Position numbers and translations under genes: made by a program. Below are positions 11,203-20,377 of a stretch of DNA of 64,000 bases, piece after piece. Below the pieces are notes generated by a model. The model saw nothing but the letters and a program-made list of their open reading frames with translations. It had not been told where the DNA came from and searched no databases. The DNA comes from Azospirillum sp. B510 (GTDB taxonomy: Bacteria; Pseudomonadota; Alphaproteobacteria; Azospirillales; Azospirillaceae). Each line of letters opens with the position of its first letter. The first letter of the stretch is position 1. The stretch spans positions 2,447,001 through 2,511,000 of the forward strand of contig NC_013854.1 of the NCBI RefSeq assembly GCF_000010725.1, written 5' to 3'.

Positions 11203-11658
11203 TCAGCGCACCTTCTTGGCGACGAAGGCCTTGGCGATCGCCATCATCGCCTTTTCATGGTTCGGCCCACCCGCCGGGGCGTTGTGGACGGTGGCGCCCT
11301 TCCCCGTCGGCGCCGCCTTGCCGACCGGCGCCGCGCGCTGGGGAGCCGCCTCGTCAGGCTCGCGGCCCAACTGGTTCAGCAGATTTTCCAGCGCATCACG
11401 GCTGAGACCGGAAGCGGAGGGACGCCCTCCCCCGGCTCCTGCCGCGGCCGGGCGCGCAGCCGGCCTGCCGCTGGCCGGACGGCCGGCGCGCTCGATGGCG
11501 GCGGCGGCGATCGCCTTCAGGAAGGGCTGGGCGATGCCGCGCAGCAAATCGGGGTCCTCGACAGCCCAGGCCATCAGGAGCTTCTGCGCGGTCATCCGGC
11601 TGCCCTTGGCCGCCAGGATCGCTTCGCGCACCTTGCCATCGACATAGGAATTGCTCAT
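11203..11658 (-). CDS. Conserved hypothetical protein
   Basis: 151 residues. The N-terminal 65 residues are a compact helical domain (MSNSYVDGKVREAILAAKGS, then MTAQKLLMAWAVEDPDLLRG). They are followed by an Ala/Gly/Pro-rich linker (about 70-85), a short helix (SRDALENLLNQLGREPDE) and a basic C-terminal tail (AIAKAFVAKKVR). No catalytic motif or signal peptide is visible. The frame is open far upstream, but the ATG at 11658 marks the change to normal composition. Function unknown. Confidence 0.7.
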   Translation of the reverse strand: MSNSYVDGKVREAILAAKGSRMTAQKLLMAWAVEDPDLLRGIAQPFLKAIAAAAIERAGRPASGRPAARPAAAGAGGGRPSASGLSRDALENLLNQLGREPDEAAPQRAAPVGKAAPTGKGATVHNAPAGGPNHEKAMMAIAKAFVAKKVR

Positions 11659-11841
11659 CGGGAACCGCCCACCGGGATATGTCCGCCGGCCGCATCGATG
11701 GGCGGCTGGACCATCCGCGACTGTCGGGCCAACTCGGTTAACAAACGGTTGCGGGGCGCTCCGGCGAGCCCCCCTCGGGCAGGTCCCCCGTGAACGGAAG
11801 AAGCGGTTGCTCCGGGTCGGCGGCTCGCCGATAGTGGGGGG

Positions 11842-12495
11842 ATGCTGATCGAATCCTTCGCCGACCTGATCTGCCCCTGGTGCTACATCGGCAAGCGCCG
11901 GCTCGATCGGGCGTTGGCGCAGCGGCCCAGCCTGCGGCCGGAACTCCGCTGGCAACCGTTCCAGTTGAATCCGGATATGCCGCATGGCGGGATGGCGCGC
12001 GACGATTATCTGGCCGCCAAGTTCGGCGGGGCGGAGCGGGCGCGGCAGATTCACCGGGTGGTCGAGGATACGGCGGCGCGCGACGGGCTGCCGCTGGCGC
12101 TCGACCGCATCCGGCGCACGCCCAACAGCTTCGACGCCCACCGCCTCGTCCGCATCGCCGGCCGCCTGGGGCTGGGCAACGCGATGGCCGACAGGCTGTT
12201 CGCCGCCTATTTCGTCGAAGGGGAGGACATCGGCGACCCGGACGCGCTCGCCACCCTCGCCGCCGGGCTGGGGATGGATTTCACCGAGACCCGGCGGCAG
12301 CTGGCTTCCGACGCCGAGTCGGCCGCGGTGTTCGCCGCCGACACGCTGGCCCGCCAGATGGGGTTGCAGGCGGTGCCCTGCTACATCTTCAACCGCCGCT
12401 ATGCGCTGTCGGGCGCCCAGGAGCCGGCAAGCTTCCTGCCGCTGCTCGATCTCGGCAGCGAGGAGCCGGAAAACCTGTCGGTCGTCGCTGGCTGA
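11842..12495 (+). CDS. DsbA-family oxidoreductase (FrnE-like thioredoxin fold)
   Basis: 217 residues of the DsbA/2-hydroxychromene-2-carboxylate isomerase superfamily. The redox motif CPWC is at residues 11-14 (SFADLICPWCYIGKRRLD). The helical insertion domain carries NSFDAHRLVRIA, and the cis-proline loop is QAVPCYIFNRRYALSGAQ. There is no signal peptide, so it should be cytoplasmic, as for FrnE. It is convergent with prpE. Its substrate cannot be told from sequence. Confidence 0.88.
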   Translation: MLIESFADLICPWCYIGKRRLDRALAQRPSLRPELRWQPFQLNPDMPHGGMARDDYLAAKFGGAERARQIHRVVEDTAARDGLPLALDRIRRTPNSFDAHRLVRIAGRLGLGNAMADRLFAAYFVEGEDIGDPDALATLAAGLGMDFTETRRQLASDAESAAVFAADTLARQMGLQAVPCYIFNRRYALSGAQEPASFLPLLDLGSEEPENLSVVAG

Positions 12496-12558
12496 TCGCC
12501 ATCAATACGGGAAGACCGGCGGCGGTCCGAAGGCCGCCCCTTGTCCCCGTAAGGTGCA

Positions 12559-14496
12559 TCAGCCCGGCGTGCCGCTGGACTTGGCGTAGCCCAGCGTCTT
12601 CAGCGCGTCGGCGATCTCCGGCAGAATGCCCGGATCGTCGATGGTGGCCGGCATCCTGTAATCCTGGCTGTCGGCGATCTTCTGCATGGTGCCGCGCAGG
12701 ATCTTGCCCGACCGCGTCTTCGGCAGGCGGTCGACCACCAGGGCGCGCTTGAAGTCGGCCACCGGGCCGATCCGCTCGCGGACCAGCTGGACCACCTCCT
12801 TGACGATCTCCTCATGCGGGCGGGTGACGCCGGCCTTCAGGCAGACGAAACCGAGCGGCACCTGCCCCTTGAGGTCGTCGGCCACGCCGATCACCGCGCA
12901 TTCGGCGACGTCCTTGTGGCTCGACAGCACCTCCTCCATGGCGCCGGTCGACAGGCGGTGGCCGGCGACGTTGATGATGTCGTCGGTGCGGGCCATGACA
13001 TAGACATAGCCGTCATCATCGACGAAGCCGGCGTCGCCGGTCTGGTAATAGCCGGGATAGTCGGCAAGGTAGGATTTCTTGAAGCGCTCGTCGGCGTTCC
13101 ACAGCGTCGGCAGCGTTCCCGGAGGCAGCGGAAGCTTGACGCAGATGGCGCCGATGTCGCCACGCGGAACCTCCTTCAGCTCGGCGTTCAGCACCCGCAC
13201 GTCCCAGCCCGGCATCGGGCGGGTGGCGGAGCCGTACTTGATCGGGAACAGATGGACGCCGAGCGGGTTGCCGGAAATCGCCCAGCCGGTCTCGGTCTGC
13301 CACCAATGGTCGATCACCGGAACCTTCAGATTGTCCTCGGCCCAATGCAGCGTGTCGGGATCCGACCGCTCGCCGGCCAGGAACAGGGCGCGGAACCGCG
13401 ACAGGTCGTATTTCTTCAGGTGGTTGGCGTCCGGATCCTCGCGCTTGATGGCGCGGAAGGCGGTCGGGGCGGTGAACAGCGTGCCGACCTTGTGCTGCTC
13501 GATCACCCGCCAGAAGGTGCCCGGATCGGGGGTGCCGACCGGCTTGCCTTCGAAGACGACGGTGGTGCAGCCGGTCAGCAGCGGCGCATAGACGATGTAG
13601 GAATGGCCGACGACCCAGCCCACGTCGGACGCCGCCCAATAGACCTCGCCCGGCTTGACGTTGTAGATGTTGGTCATGGTCCAACGCAGCGCCACCGCAT
13701 GGCCGCCATTGTCGCGCACCACGCCCTTGGGCTGGCCGGTCGTGCCGGAGGTGTAGAGGATGTAGAGCGGGTCGGTCGCCTTCACCGCCACGCACTCCGC
13801 CGGTTCGGCGCTCGCCACCGCCTCGGCCCAATCGAGGTCGCGGCCCTCGATCAGGGTCGCGGTTTCCTGCGGGCGCTGCCAGACGATGACGCTGGTCGGC
13901 TTGTGCGCCGACTGCTCGATGGCGGAGTCCAGCATCGGCTTGTACTTGACGACGCGGTTCGGCTCGATGCCGCAGGAGGCGGAGACGATGGCCTTCGGCT
14001 TGGCGTCATCGATGCGGGTCGCCAGCTCATGCGGGGCGAAGCCGCCGAACACCACCGAATGCACCGCCCCCAGCCGGGCGCAGGCCAGCATGGCGACCAG
14101 CGACTGCGGGATCATCGGCATATAGAGAAGGACGCGGTCGCCCTTCTCCACCCCCTGGGCGCGCAGCACGCCGGCGAAACGGGCGACCTGATCCTGCAAC
14201 TCGGCATAGGTGATGGTCTGGACGGTCCGGGTGACCGGGCTGTCATAGATGATCGCCGGCTGGGCGCCGCGCCCGCCTTCGACATGGCGGTCGACCGCGT
14301 TGTAGCAGGTGTTCAGCTCCCCGCCGGTGAACCAGCGGTAGAAGGGGGCGTTGCTGTCGTCCAGCACCTTGTCCCACGGCTTGTACCAGGAGATGTCCTT
14401 CGCCGCCTCGCCCCAGAACCCGGCGGGGTCCGACAGGGAACGGGCATGCATCTGGTCGAAAAGCTCGGCGGTGGTGGCGCTGGCGGTCGGGCTCAT
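12559..14496 (-). CDS. prpE: Propionyl-CoA synthetase (acetyl-CoA synthetase family)
   Basis: 645 residues, AMP-forming acyl-CoA synthetase that activates propionate (or acetate) in two steps through an acyl-adenylate. Visible motifs are the P-loop YTSGTTGQPKGVV, the WWQTETGW motif A5, the YQTGDAGFVDDDGYVYV region and the catalytic, acetylation-prone lysine K598 in TRSGKILRG. Sequence style (GGELNTCYNAVDRHVE, VVFGGFAPHEL) is closer to PrpE than to Acs. It is a monocistronic gene; no prpBCD genes are nearby. Confidence 0.85.
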   Translation of the reverse strand: MSPTASATTAELFDQMHARSLSDPAGFWGEAAKDISWYKPWDKVLDDSNAPFYRWFTGGELNTCYNAVDRHVEGGRGAQPAIIYDSPVTRTVQTITYAELQDQVARFAGVLRAQGVEKGDRVLLYMPMIPQSLVAMLACARLGAVHSVVFGGFAPHELATRIDDAKPKAIVSASCGIEPNRVVKYKPMLDSAIEQSAHKPTSVIVWQRPQETATLIEGRDLDWAEAVASAEPAECVAVKATDPLYILYTSGTTGQPKGVVRDNGGHAVALRWTMTNIYNVKPGEVYWAASDVGWVVGHSYIVYAPLLTGCTTVVFEGKPVGTPDPGTFWRVIEQHKVGTLFTAPTAFRAIKREDPDANHLKKYDLSRFRALFLAGERSDPDTLHWAEDNLKVPVIDHWWQTETGWAISGNPLGVHLFPIKYGSATRPMPGWDVRVLNAELKEVPRGDIGAICVKLPLPPGTLPTLWNADERFKKSYLADYPGYYQTGDAGFVDDDGYVYVMARTDDIINVAGHRLSTGAMEEVLSSHKDVAECAVIGVADDLKGQVPLGFVCLKAGVTRPHEEIVKEVVQLVRERIGPVADFKRALVVDRLPKTRSGKILRGTMQKIADSQDYRMPATIDDPGILPEIADALKTLGYAKSSGTPG

Positions 14497-14694
14497 GGCA
14501 GGGCGTCCCTCATTCTATTTTGGTACTATTCGGTGCGCGTTTCCTCTCGGCCGCGAAACGATCCGTTCCGCTGCCTCCACAATCTGCGACAAAAGCATAA
14601 GCGCAGGCAAATGTCAGAAGGTCGGGGGTGCGACGGGCTGTCGCATTCCCCATTGGTGAAAGGCGGTTCCGAACCCTGGAACTCGGCGCCGATT

Positions 14695-15177
14695 TCAAAA
14701 GGAGACGCAGACCGGCCGGATCGCCAGCGCGACCGACTGCTGATGGAAGCGCGCCTTGTACAGATCGATGATCTCACGGATCAGCCGCAGCGTCGCCGGA
14801 TCGCCATCGGCCAGCAGGGTCAGGACTTTGCTGGGTTCCCGGAGCAGACGCCCGGTCTCGATGTCGCGCCAATGACCCGACGCGTCGCTGACCGTCAGGC
14901 CGTTGGGAAAGCGCGGCGTCACCTCGCCAGTCAGGAAATCGCTCCAGTCGCGCTCGCTGACGCCAAGCTCGTTGCCGATGTTGCGGCCGAAGAACAGCTG
15001 CGCCTCGATCATCGCACCGGCCGCATAGGCCTCGCAGGCCAGCGGCGCCACCGCCGGAGCCGCCACCGGAGCCGCCGGGCCGGATGCCGGTTGCTGGGCC
15101 GCGGCGGGACAGAGCGACGGGCCGGCGAGCAGAAGAAGCGACAGGACGGCGGACGGCAGGCTTGGAAAGGGGCGCAT
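14695..15177 (-). CDS. Secreted DUF3574-type protein
   Basis: 160 residues with a signal peptide (MRPFPSLPSAVLSLLLLAGP, cleavage near PAAAQQ) and an Ala/Pro linker. The conserved domain reads IEAQLFFGRNIGNELGVSER, then VTPRFPNGLTVSDASGHWRD and LREPSKVLTLL, which matches the DUF3574 family as I know it. Predicted periplasmic; function unknown. It is divergent from the gene at 15210, with 32 bases between. Confidence 0.8.
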   Translation of the reverse strand: MRPFPSLPSAVLSLLLLAGPSLCPAAAQQPASGPAAPVAAPAVAPLACEAYAAGAMIEAQLFFGRNIGNELGVSERDWSDFLTGEVTPRFPNGLTVSDASGHWRDIETGRLLREPSKVLTLLADGDPATLRLIREIIDLYKARFHQQSVALAIRPVCVSF

Positions 15178-15209
15178 CGGCGTTTCTCCGGTCGGAAGGG
15201 AGAGGGAGC

Positions 15210-15620
15210 ATGCGGCACCGCGTCAGCGACGCTCTGGTCAGGACGCTCCCGGACCGTTATGCATGGATCATGGCCGTCGATCCACCCATCACCGGGATTC
15301 GCCCGATCCTGACCGTCGTTCACGGCAACGGCGAGCGGCTGATCGTCGCCCGCCTGACCAATCTGGGCGGTGGCAGCCAGTCCAACCGCTTCGTCCTCCG
15401 CCGCGCCGATTTCCGCCCGCCCTGGGAACAGCCGGATAAGGGCTATTTCGGCTATGCCGAGGTCGCCCGCGCCCTGGACGCCAATGGCTGGCGCGGCTGC
15501 GCCATCGAAGCGATGGCGACCACCGACCTGGAGGAGCGCCGCGCCCGCCAGCTCGCCCGCAAGAAGCTGCATCTGCAATGCGTCGAGGCGGCGATCCGTC
15601 GGGCGCAGGAAGAGGCGTAG
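15210..15620 (+). CDS. Hypothetical protein
   Basis: 136 residues starting MRHRVSDALVRTLPDRYAWI, with an AGGGAG ribosome-binding site directly before the ATG. The central part (ILTVVHGNGERLIVARLTNL, then GYFGYAEVARALDANGWRG) looks like a small alpha/beta domain. The C-terminus is a basic helix (EERRARQLARKKLHLQC). No signal peptide. I do not recognise the family. It is divergent from the DUF3574 gene. Confidence 0.6.
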   Translation: MRHRVSDALVRTLPDRYAWIMAVDPPITGIRPILTVVHGNGERLIVARLTNLGGGSQSNRFVLRRADFRPPWEQPDKGYFGYAEVARALDANGWRGCAIEAMATTDLEERRARQLARKKLHLQCVEAAIRRAQEEA

Positions 15621-15708
15621 AGTGCGATCGGTTCAAACGGAATCGCCTGAACCGTGAATCGCACGAAAATCAAAAGATTGACGTCTGTACCCGCTGACAT
15701 AAGGCCGC

Positions 15709-16362
15709 TCAGGCCCCCGCCTCCGCCGTCAGCAGCCCGGCGGCGATCGCCCACATCACCAGGGCGATGAGACCGTCCATCACACGCCAGGCCGCCGGCC
15801 GGGCGAACAGCGGGCGCAGCAGGCGAGCGCCATAGCCGAGCGCGAAGAAGAACAGGCAGGACGCCGTCATCGCTCCCAGCGCGAAGACGCCCCGCGCCTC
15901 GGCGAAGCGGGCGGAGACGGAGCCGACCAGGACCACCGTGTCGAGATAGACATGCGGGTTCAGCCAAGTCAGCGCCAGACAGGTCAACAGAACCGGCAGA
16001 AGCCCACTCCCGTTCCGGTTGGCGGCGTCGCGGTCGGCGGGCGTCAGGCCGCCGCCGCCCTGCCATGCCGACCGGGCGCTGCGCAGGCCATAGACCAGCA
16101 GGAAGGCGGCACCGCCATAGCGCATCAGCGGCTCCAGCCACGGCCAGCGCATCCCGGCACTGGCGAATCCGCTCACGCCGATCGCGATCAGCGCCGCATC
16201 GGACAGGGCGCAGGTGGCGCAGATCGCCAGCACATGCTCGCCCCGCAATCCCTGACGCAGCACGAAGGCGTTCTGCGCCCCGATGGCGACGATCAGGCTG
16301 AAGCCGAGAAACAGGCCCGGCAGGAAGGCGGCGAAGAGGACATTGGGAAGAAGGTCGGTCAT
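15709..16362 (-). CDS. LysE/ArgO-family amino acid exporter
   Basis: 217 residues, six-helix inner membrane exporter of basic amino acids. The family signature is the first helix region LIVAIGAQNAFVLRQGLRGE, followed by CALSDAALIAIGVSGFA and ALTWLNPHVYLDTVVLVG. The ORF extends 16 codons upstream, but MTDLLPNVLF at 16362 is the usual N-terminus. The divergent LysR-type gene at 16460 is its expected activator (ArgP/LysG type), which senses lysine or arginine. Confidence 0.9.
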   Translation of the reverse strand: MTDLLPNVLFAAFLPGLFLGFSLIVAIGAQNAFVLRQGLRGEHVLAICATCALSDAALIAIGVSGFASAGMRWPWLEPLMRYGGAAFLLVYGLRSARSAWQGGGGLTPADRDAANRNGSGLLPVLLTCLALTWLNPHVYLDTVVLVGSVSARFAEARGVFALGAMTASCLFFFALGYGARLLRPLFARPAAWRVMDGLIALVMWAIAAGLLTAEAGA

Positions 16363-16459
16363 CGCGATGGTCCCGGAGTCGGTGGATGTCCTTCCGCTAT
16401 CACCCCACACTCCTTTGCTGTACTTAATCCTTCTTGCCCTGATGAAGTTTTCCTAATCC
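16363..16459. promoter_or_regulatory. Divergent control region of the exporter and its LysR-type regulator
   Basis: 97 bases between two divergent starts, A/T-rich towards the regulator (TTTGCTGTACTTAATCC, AAGTTTTCCTAATCC). LysR-type activators of LysE/ArgO genes normally bind such an intergenic region and control both promoters. T-N11-A-type half-sites can be drawn, but no single operator is certain from sequence alone. Confidence 0.5.
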
Positions 16460-17419
16460 ATGCTAGACTATCCGCTGCTGGCGGCCCTGGCCGCCGTGAT
16501 CCGCACCGGCAGTTTCGAACGCGCCGCCCGCCAGTTGCACGTCACCCCGTCGGCGGTGTCGCAACGGGTCAAGCTGCTGGAGGAACGGCTCGGCACCGTC
16601 CTGGTCGTGCGCGGCCAGCCTTGCGGCGGCACCGCCGCCGGCCAGCGCCTGTGCCAGCATGTCGAGCGGGTGGCCCTGCTGGAAAGCGAACTGCGCGGCG
16701 CCCTACCCGGCCTGAACCCGGAGGACGGGCCGGTCACGCTGAGGGTCGCGGTGAACGCCGACAGCCTCGCGACATGGTTCGTCGCGGCGATGGCCGAGGC
16801 CACGGGCGGGGCGGCGGCGGGAGAGCCCGGCTGTCTGTTCGATCTGGTTCTGGACGATCAGGACCACAGCGCCGAGTGGCTGCGGAAGGGCGAGGTGCTG
16901 GCCGCCGTCACCGCCAGCGCGGCGCCGGTTCCCGGCTGCGACAGCCACCCGCTGGGCGCGCTGCGCTATCGGGCCACCGCCAGCCCGGACTGCGTGCGCC
17001 GCCATTTCGCCGATGGCGTGACGGCCGAGGCTCTCGCCCGTGCGCCCTGCCTGACCTTCAACCGCAAGGACCGGTTGCAGGCGCGATGGCTGCGTCTGGT
17101 GCTGGACGGTCGGGACCAGGAGCGACTGCCGCTCCCGCCCATCCACTGGCTGCCCTCGACGCACGCCTTCGTCGATGGCGCGCTGGCCGGGCTGGGATGG
17201 GGGATGAACCCCGAGCCGCTGGTGGCCGACCATCTGGCGGCGGGGCGTCTGGTCGAGCTGCTGCCCGGCCGGCCGCTGGACGTGCCGCTGAACTGGCAGC
17301 GGAGCCGGATCGCCGGTGCGGCGCTGACCACGCTGTCGCGCGCGGTTCTGCGGGTCGGACGGCAGGCGCTGCATCCCGTCGCCGGGGATGGCGTCGACGG
17401 ACGCCGGGCGGGCGGATGA
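16460..17419 (+). CDS. LysR-family regulator, ArgP/LysG type
   Basis: 319 residues. An N-terminal winged helix-turn-helix (LAAVIRTGSFERAARQLHVT, then PSAVSQRVKLLEERLGTVLV) is followed by a periplasmic-binding-protein-like effector domain. The divergent LysE/ArgO exporter, and signature segments such as TWFVAAMAEA and LDDQDHSAEWLRKGEVLAAV, support the ArgP/LysG subgroup, which activates amino acid export. The C-terminus after about residue 300 is low in complexity. Confidence 0.9.
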   Translation: MLDYPLLAALAAVIRTGSFERAARQLHVTPSAVSQRVKLLEERLGTVLVVRGQPCGGTAAGQRLCQHVERVALLESELRGALPGLNPEDGPVTLRVAVNADSLATWFVAAMAEATGGAAAGEPGCLFDLVLDDQDHSAEWLRKGEVLAAVTASAAPVPGCDSHPLGALRYRATASPDCVRRHFADGVTAEALARAPCLTFNRKDRLQARWLRLVLDGRDQERLPLPPIHWLPSTHAFVDGALAGLGWGMNPEPLVADHLAAGRLVELLPGRPLDVPLNWQRSRIAGAALTTLSRAVLRVGRQALHPVAGDGVDGRRAGG

Positions 17420-17479
17420 GGACTTTGCCGGCGCCGCGTGCGCGCTTATATGGATTCGACAAATCTCTGGAGGGACTCG

Positions 17480-19294
17480 ATGACCAGCAGCGCCGCCACG
17501 GCCGCAAACGACACCCCCGATCTGGGCGCGCTTCCCACCTGGGACCTGAGCGACCTCTATCCCGGCACCGAGTCGCCGGAGCTGAAGGCCGACCTCGACC
17601 GGATGGAGGCCGAGTGCAAGGCCTTCCGCGAGCGCCATGCCGGAAAGCTGGGGACACTGACCGGCGACGAGCTCGCCACGGCGATCCGCCAGTATGAACA
17701 GATCGACGAGACGCTCTCCCGCGTCATGTCCTATGCCGGGCTGGTCTACAACGGCGACATGGTCGATCCGACCGTCGCCAAATTCTACCAGTCGGCACAG
17801 GAGCGGGTGAACGACATCTCCGCCCACCTGATCTTCTTCACGCTGGAGATCAACCGGCTGGACGAGGCCGATCTGACCGCCAAGCAGGTGGCGTCGGCGG
17901 CGCTGCGCCAGTATGGGCCGTGGCTGCGCGACGTCCGCCTGTACCGCGACCACCAGCTGTCCGACGAGATCGAGCGGCTGCTGCACGAAAAGCATGTGGT
18001 CGGCCGCGCCGCCTGGAACCGCCTGTTCGACGAGACCATCGCCAGCCTGCGCTTCCCGATGGGCGGCAAGGATCTGACCTGTGCGGAGGCGCTGAACCGC
18101 CTGTCCGACCGCAACCCCGCCGTCCGCCGCGAGGCCGGCGAGGTGGTGGGCAAGGTGCTGGGCGACAACGCCCGGCTGTTCGCGCTGGTCACCAACACGC
18201 TGGCCAAGGACAAGGAGATCGAGGACGACTGGCGCAACTACCCGATGCCGACCTCCGCCCGCAACCTGTCCAACCGGGTCGAGGATGAAGTCGTCGACGC
18301 GCTGGTCTCCGCCGTCAAGGGCGCCTATCCGGACCTGTCACACCGCTATTACGCGATGAAGGCCAAATGGTTCGGCCAGGACCATCTCGATTACTGGGAC
18401 CGCAACGCCCCGCTGCCGGAGGATGCCGACCGCAGCATCCCCTGGGACGAGGCGCGTGACATCGTGCTGGGCGCCTATGGCCGCTTCTCCCCCGACCTCG
18501 CCAGCCTGGGCAAGCGCTTCTTCGACAATCCATGGATCGACGCGCCGGTCCGTCCCGGCAAGGCGCCGGGCGCCTTCGCCCACCCGACGGTGCCCAGCGT
18601 CCACCCCTATCTTTTGGTGAATTACCAGGGCAAGACGCGCGACGTGATGACGCTCGCCCATGAGCTGGGGCATGGCGTCCACCAGATCCTGGCCGGCCGC
18701 CAAGGCCATTTCCTGTCCGATACCCCGTTGACCCTGGCGGAAACCGCCTCGGTGTTCGGCGAGATGCTGACCTTCCGCGCCCTGCTGGCGGCGGAGACCG
18801 ACCCGAAACGCCGCCGCATCATGCTGGCCGGCAAGGTCGAGGACATGCTGAACACGGTGGTGCGCCAGATCGCCTTCTTCGACTTCGAGCGGCGGGTCCA
18901 CACCGAACGGCGCGAGGGCGAACTGACCTCGGACCGCATCGGCGAAATCTGGATGGCGGTACAGACCGAAAGCCTCGGCCCGGCGCTGCGTTTCGACGAG
19001 GGATACCGGCATTACTGGTCCTACATCCCCCACTTCATCCACTCGCCCTTCTACGTCTACGCCTATGCCTTCGGCGACTGCCTGGTGAACTCGCTCTACG
19101 CGGTCTACCAGGATGCGGAACTGGGCTTCGCCGAGAAGTATCTGGCGATGCTCTCGGCCGGCGGCACGCTGCGCCACAAGGAGTTGCTGGCTCCCTTCGG
19201 CCTCGACGCCTCCGACCCGGCCTTCTGGCAGAAGGGGCTCGGCGTCATCCGCGGTTTCATCGACGAACTGGAGGCCGGCGAGGCGAAGGCCTGA
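17480..19294 (+). CDS. M3-family oligoendopeptidase F-type
   Basis: 604-residue cytoplasmic zinc metallopeptidase that degrades oligopeptides. The zinc site is H394-E-x-x-H398 (TLAHELGHGVHQ) with the downstream glutamate in LAETASVFGEM. The PepF/pz-type N-terminal helical domain is present (TWDLSDLYPGTESPELKADL). I chose the ATG at 17480 because GGAGGGA precedes it and because the extra upstream residues are not family-like. Single gene, no operon evident. Confidence 0.93.
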   Translation: MTSSAATAANDTPDLGALPTWDLSDLYPGTESPELKADLDRMEAECKAFRERHAGKLGTLTGDELATAIRQYEQIDETLSRVMSYAGLVYNGDMVDPTVAKFYQSAQERVNDISAHLIFFTLEINRLDEADLTAKQVASAALRQYGPWLRDVRLYRDHQLSDEIERLLHEKHVVGRAAWNRLFDETIASLRFPMGGKDLTCAEALNRLSDRNPAVRREAGEVVGKVLGDNARLFALVTNTLAKDKEIEDDWRNYPMPTSARNLSNRVEDEVVDALVSAVKGAYPDLSHRYYAMKAKWFGQDHLDYWDRNAPLPEDADRSIPWDEARDIVLGAYGRFSPDLASLGKRFFDNPWIDAPVRPGKAPGAFAHPTVPSVHPYLLVNYQGKTRDVMTLAHELGHGVHQILAGRQGHFLSDTPLTLAETASVFGEMLTFRALLAAETDPKRRRIMLAGKVEDMLNTVVRQIAFFDFERRVHTERREGELTSDRIGEIWMAVQTESLGPALRFDEGYRHYWSYIPHFIHSPFYVYAYAFGDCLVNSLYAVYQDAELGFAEKYLAMLSAGGTLRHKELLAPFGLDASDPAFWQKGLGVIRGFIDELEAGEAKA

Positions 19295-19399
19295 CGATGG
19301 GGGTGTCTTGACCACCGTCAAGAGACCATGGCCAGAGTGCGGGTATGGTGGCCTTCGGAGCATCGTCTCCGGAGGCCATCTTTTTTGGAAGCGACCATC

Positions 19400-19822
19400 A
19401 TGTTTGCGACCACCACGCCCGCCGCCGTCTGCACCCCCGCCACCGCGACAGAGGTCCCTCTCCTCGGCTACGCGGTCATGGACCGTGACCATGCCGATTC
19501 GGTCGCCCTGCTGCGGGCGGCCTGCGACGCGCCGTCCGGAGGGCTTCAAGCCCCCTTCGCCGCCTTCGCCAAGCATCTGCGCGAGCATTTCGCCCGCGAG
19601 AACGCGCTGATGACCCAACACGGCTTCTTCGCCCTGCATTGCCACATGGACGAGCATGCCCGCGTCCTGATGGTGGTCGCCGCCATGGAAGCCGATCTGG
19701 AGAATGGCAGGGAGGACCGCGCCCGCCTGTATGTGACCGAGCATTTCCCCGACTGGTTCCACACCCATCTGGCGACGATGGACCGGGTCACCGCGGATTT
19801 CCTGGCCCAGGCGGAGGGGTGA
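19400..19822 (+). CDS. Hemerythrin domain protein
   Basis: 140 residues forming one four-helix hemerythrin domain that binds a diiron-oxygen centre. All ligand positions can be seen: DRDHADS, FAKHLREHFARENALM, HCHMDEHARVL and WFHTHLATMDRV. The start at 19400 (MFATTTPAAV) was preferred over an upstream GTG/ATG because the leading residues are not hemerythrin-like. Likely cytoplasmic; oxygen sensing, storage or iron handling are possible roles. A second, different hemerythrin is at 37600. Confidence 0.88.
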   Translation: MFATTTPAAVCTPATATEVPLLGYAVMDRDHADSVALLRAACDAPSGGLQAPFAAFAKHLREHFARENALMTQHGFFALHCHMDEHARVLMVVAAMEADLENGREDRARLYVTEHFPDWFHTHLATMDRVTADFLAQAEG

Positions 19823-19839
19823 GAGTTCGGCAGCGGATC

Positions 19840-19880
19840 GCCCCCTCCCCATTCCGCCCCCGCTTCGCGGGAGAGGGGGC
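19840..19880. repeat. GC-rich palindromic repeat, relative of the GGGAGAGGG family
   Basis: Inverted repeat with outer arms GCCCCCTC (19840-19847) and GAGGGGGC (19873-19880) and an internal CGCTTCGCGGGAGAGGG segment. The GGGAGAGGG core is shared with exact-arm copies at 43535 and 53107. It lies after the hemerythrin stop and may act as a terminator there. Confidence 0.6.
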
Positions 19881-19926
19881 ATCTTGCGGACACCCCGGCC
19901 CCCGGACAAAACCCCCGAAATGGAAA

Positions 19927-19955
19927 GGGGCCGGAACCTGCTCGGTTCCAGCCCC
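19927..19955 (-). terminator. Terminator-like hairpin after the tRNA-Lys genes
   Basis: Twelve-pair stem (arms 19927-19938 and 19944-19955, five-base loop) that begins 8 bases past the tRNA-Lys 3' end on the minus strand. The stem closes with one G-U pair in that direction. The T-run after it is short (TTTCC), so termination may be incomplete. Confidence 0.7.
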
Positions 19956-19962
19956 TTATGGA

Positions 19963-20038
<76 letters not shown>

Positions 20039-20061
20039 ATCCGTAGGAAGGTTTCAAGAGA

Positions 20062-20137
<76 letters not shown>

Positions 20138-20377
20138 ATCTCTTGATACGATGAACTTGGCTGAAGGCTTCAAGGAAATCAGCCGACTGTTCATCGCGCC
20201 GGCCAAGCCGTTGTCCCGGCCGGTGTGGCGCGGTTTATAGCGAAGGGGATCTGGCCTGTCGATAGCAAAATCGCACCCCATGTGAATTTTTTGACGCGCG
20301 CTTTTCGGTGGCCGATCTCCGCTCTCGGCGGCTAAACCGGCTCTGACGAAACGGGGCATCGGAACGGGAGATCGGGG

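Noticed and set aside
12814..15312. Plus-strand open frame of more than 800 codons opposite prpE
   Set aside because: Antisense to prpE and the DUF3574 gene; composition is that of a GC-rich shadow frame.
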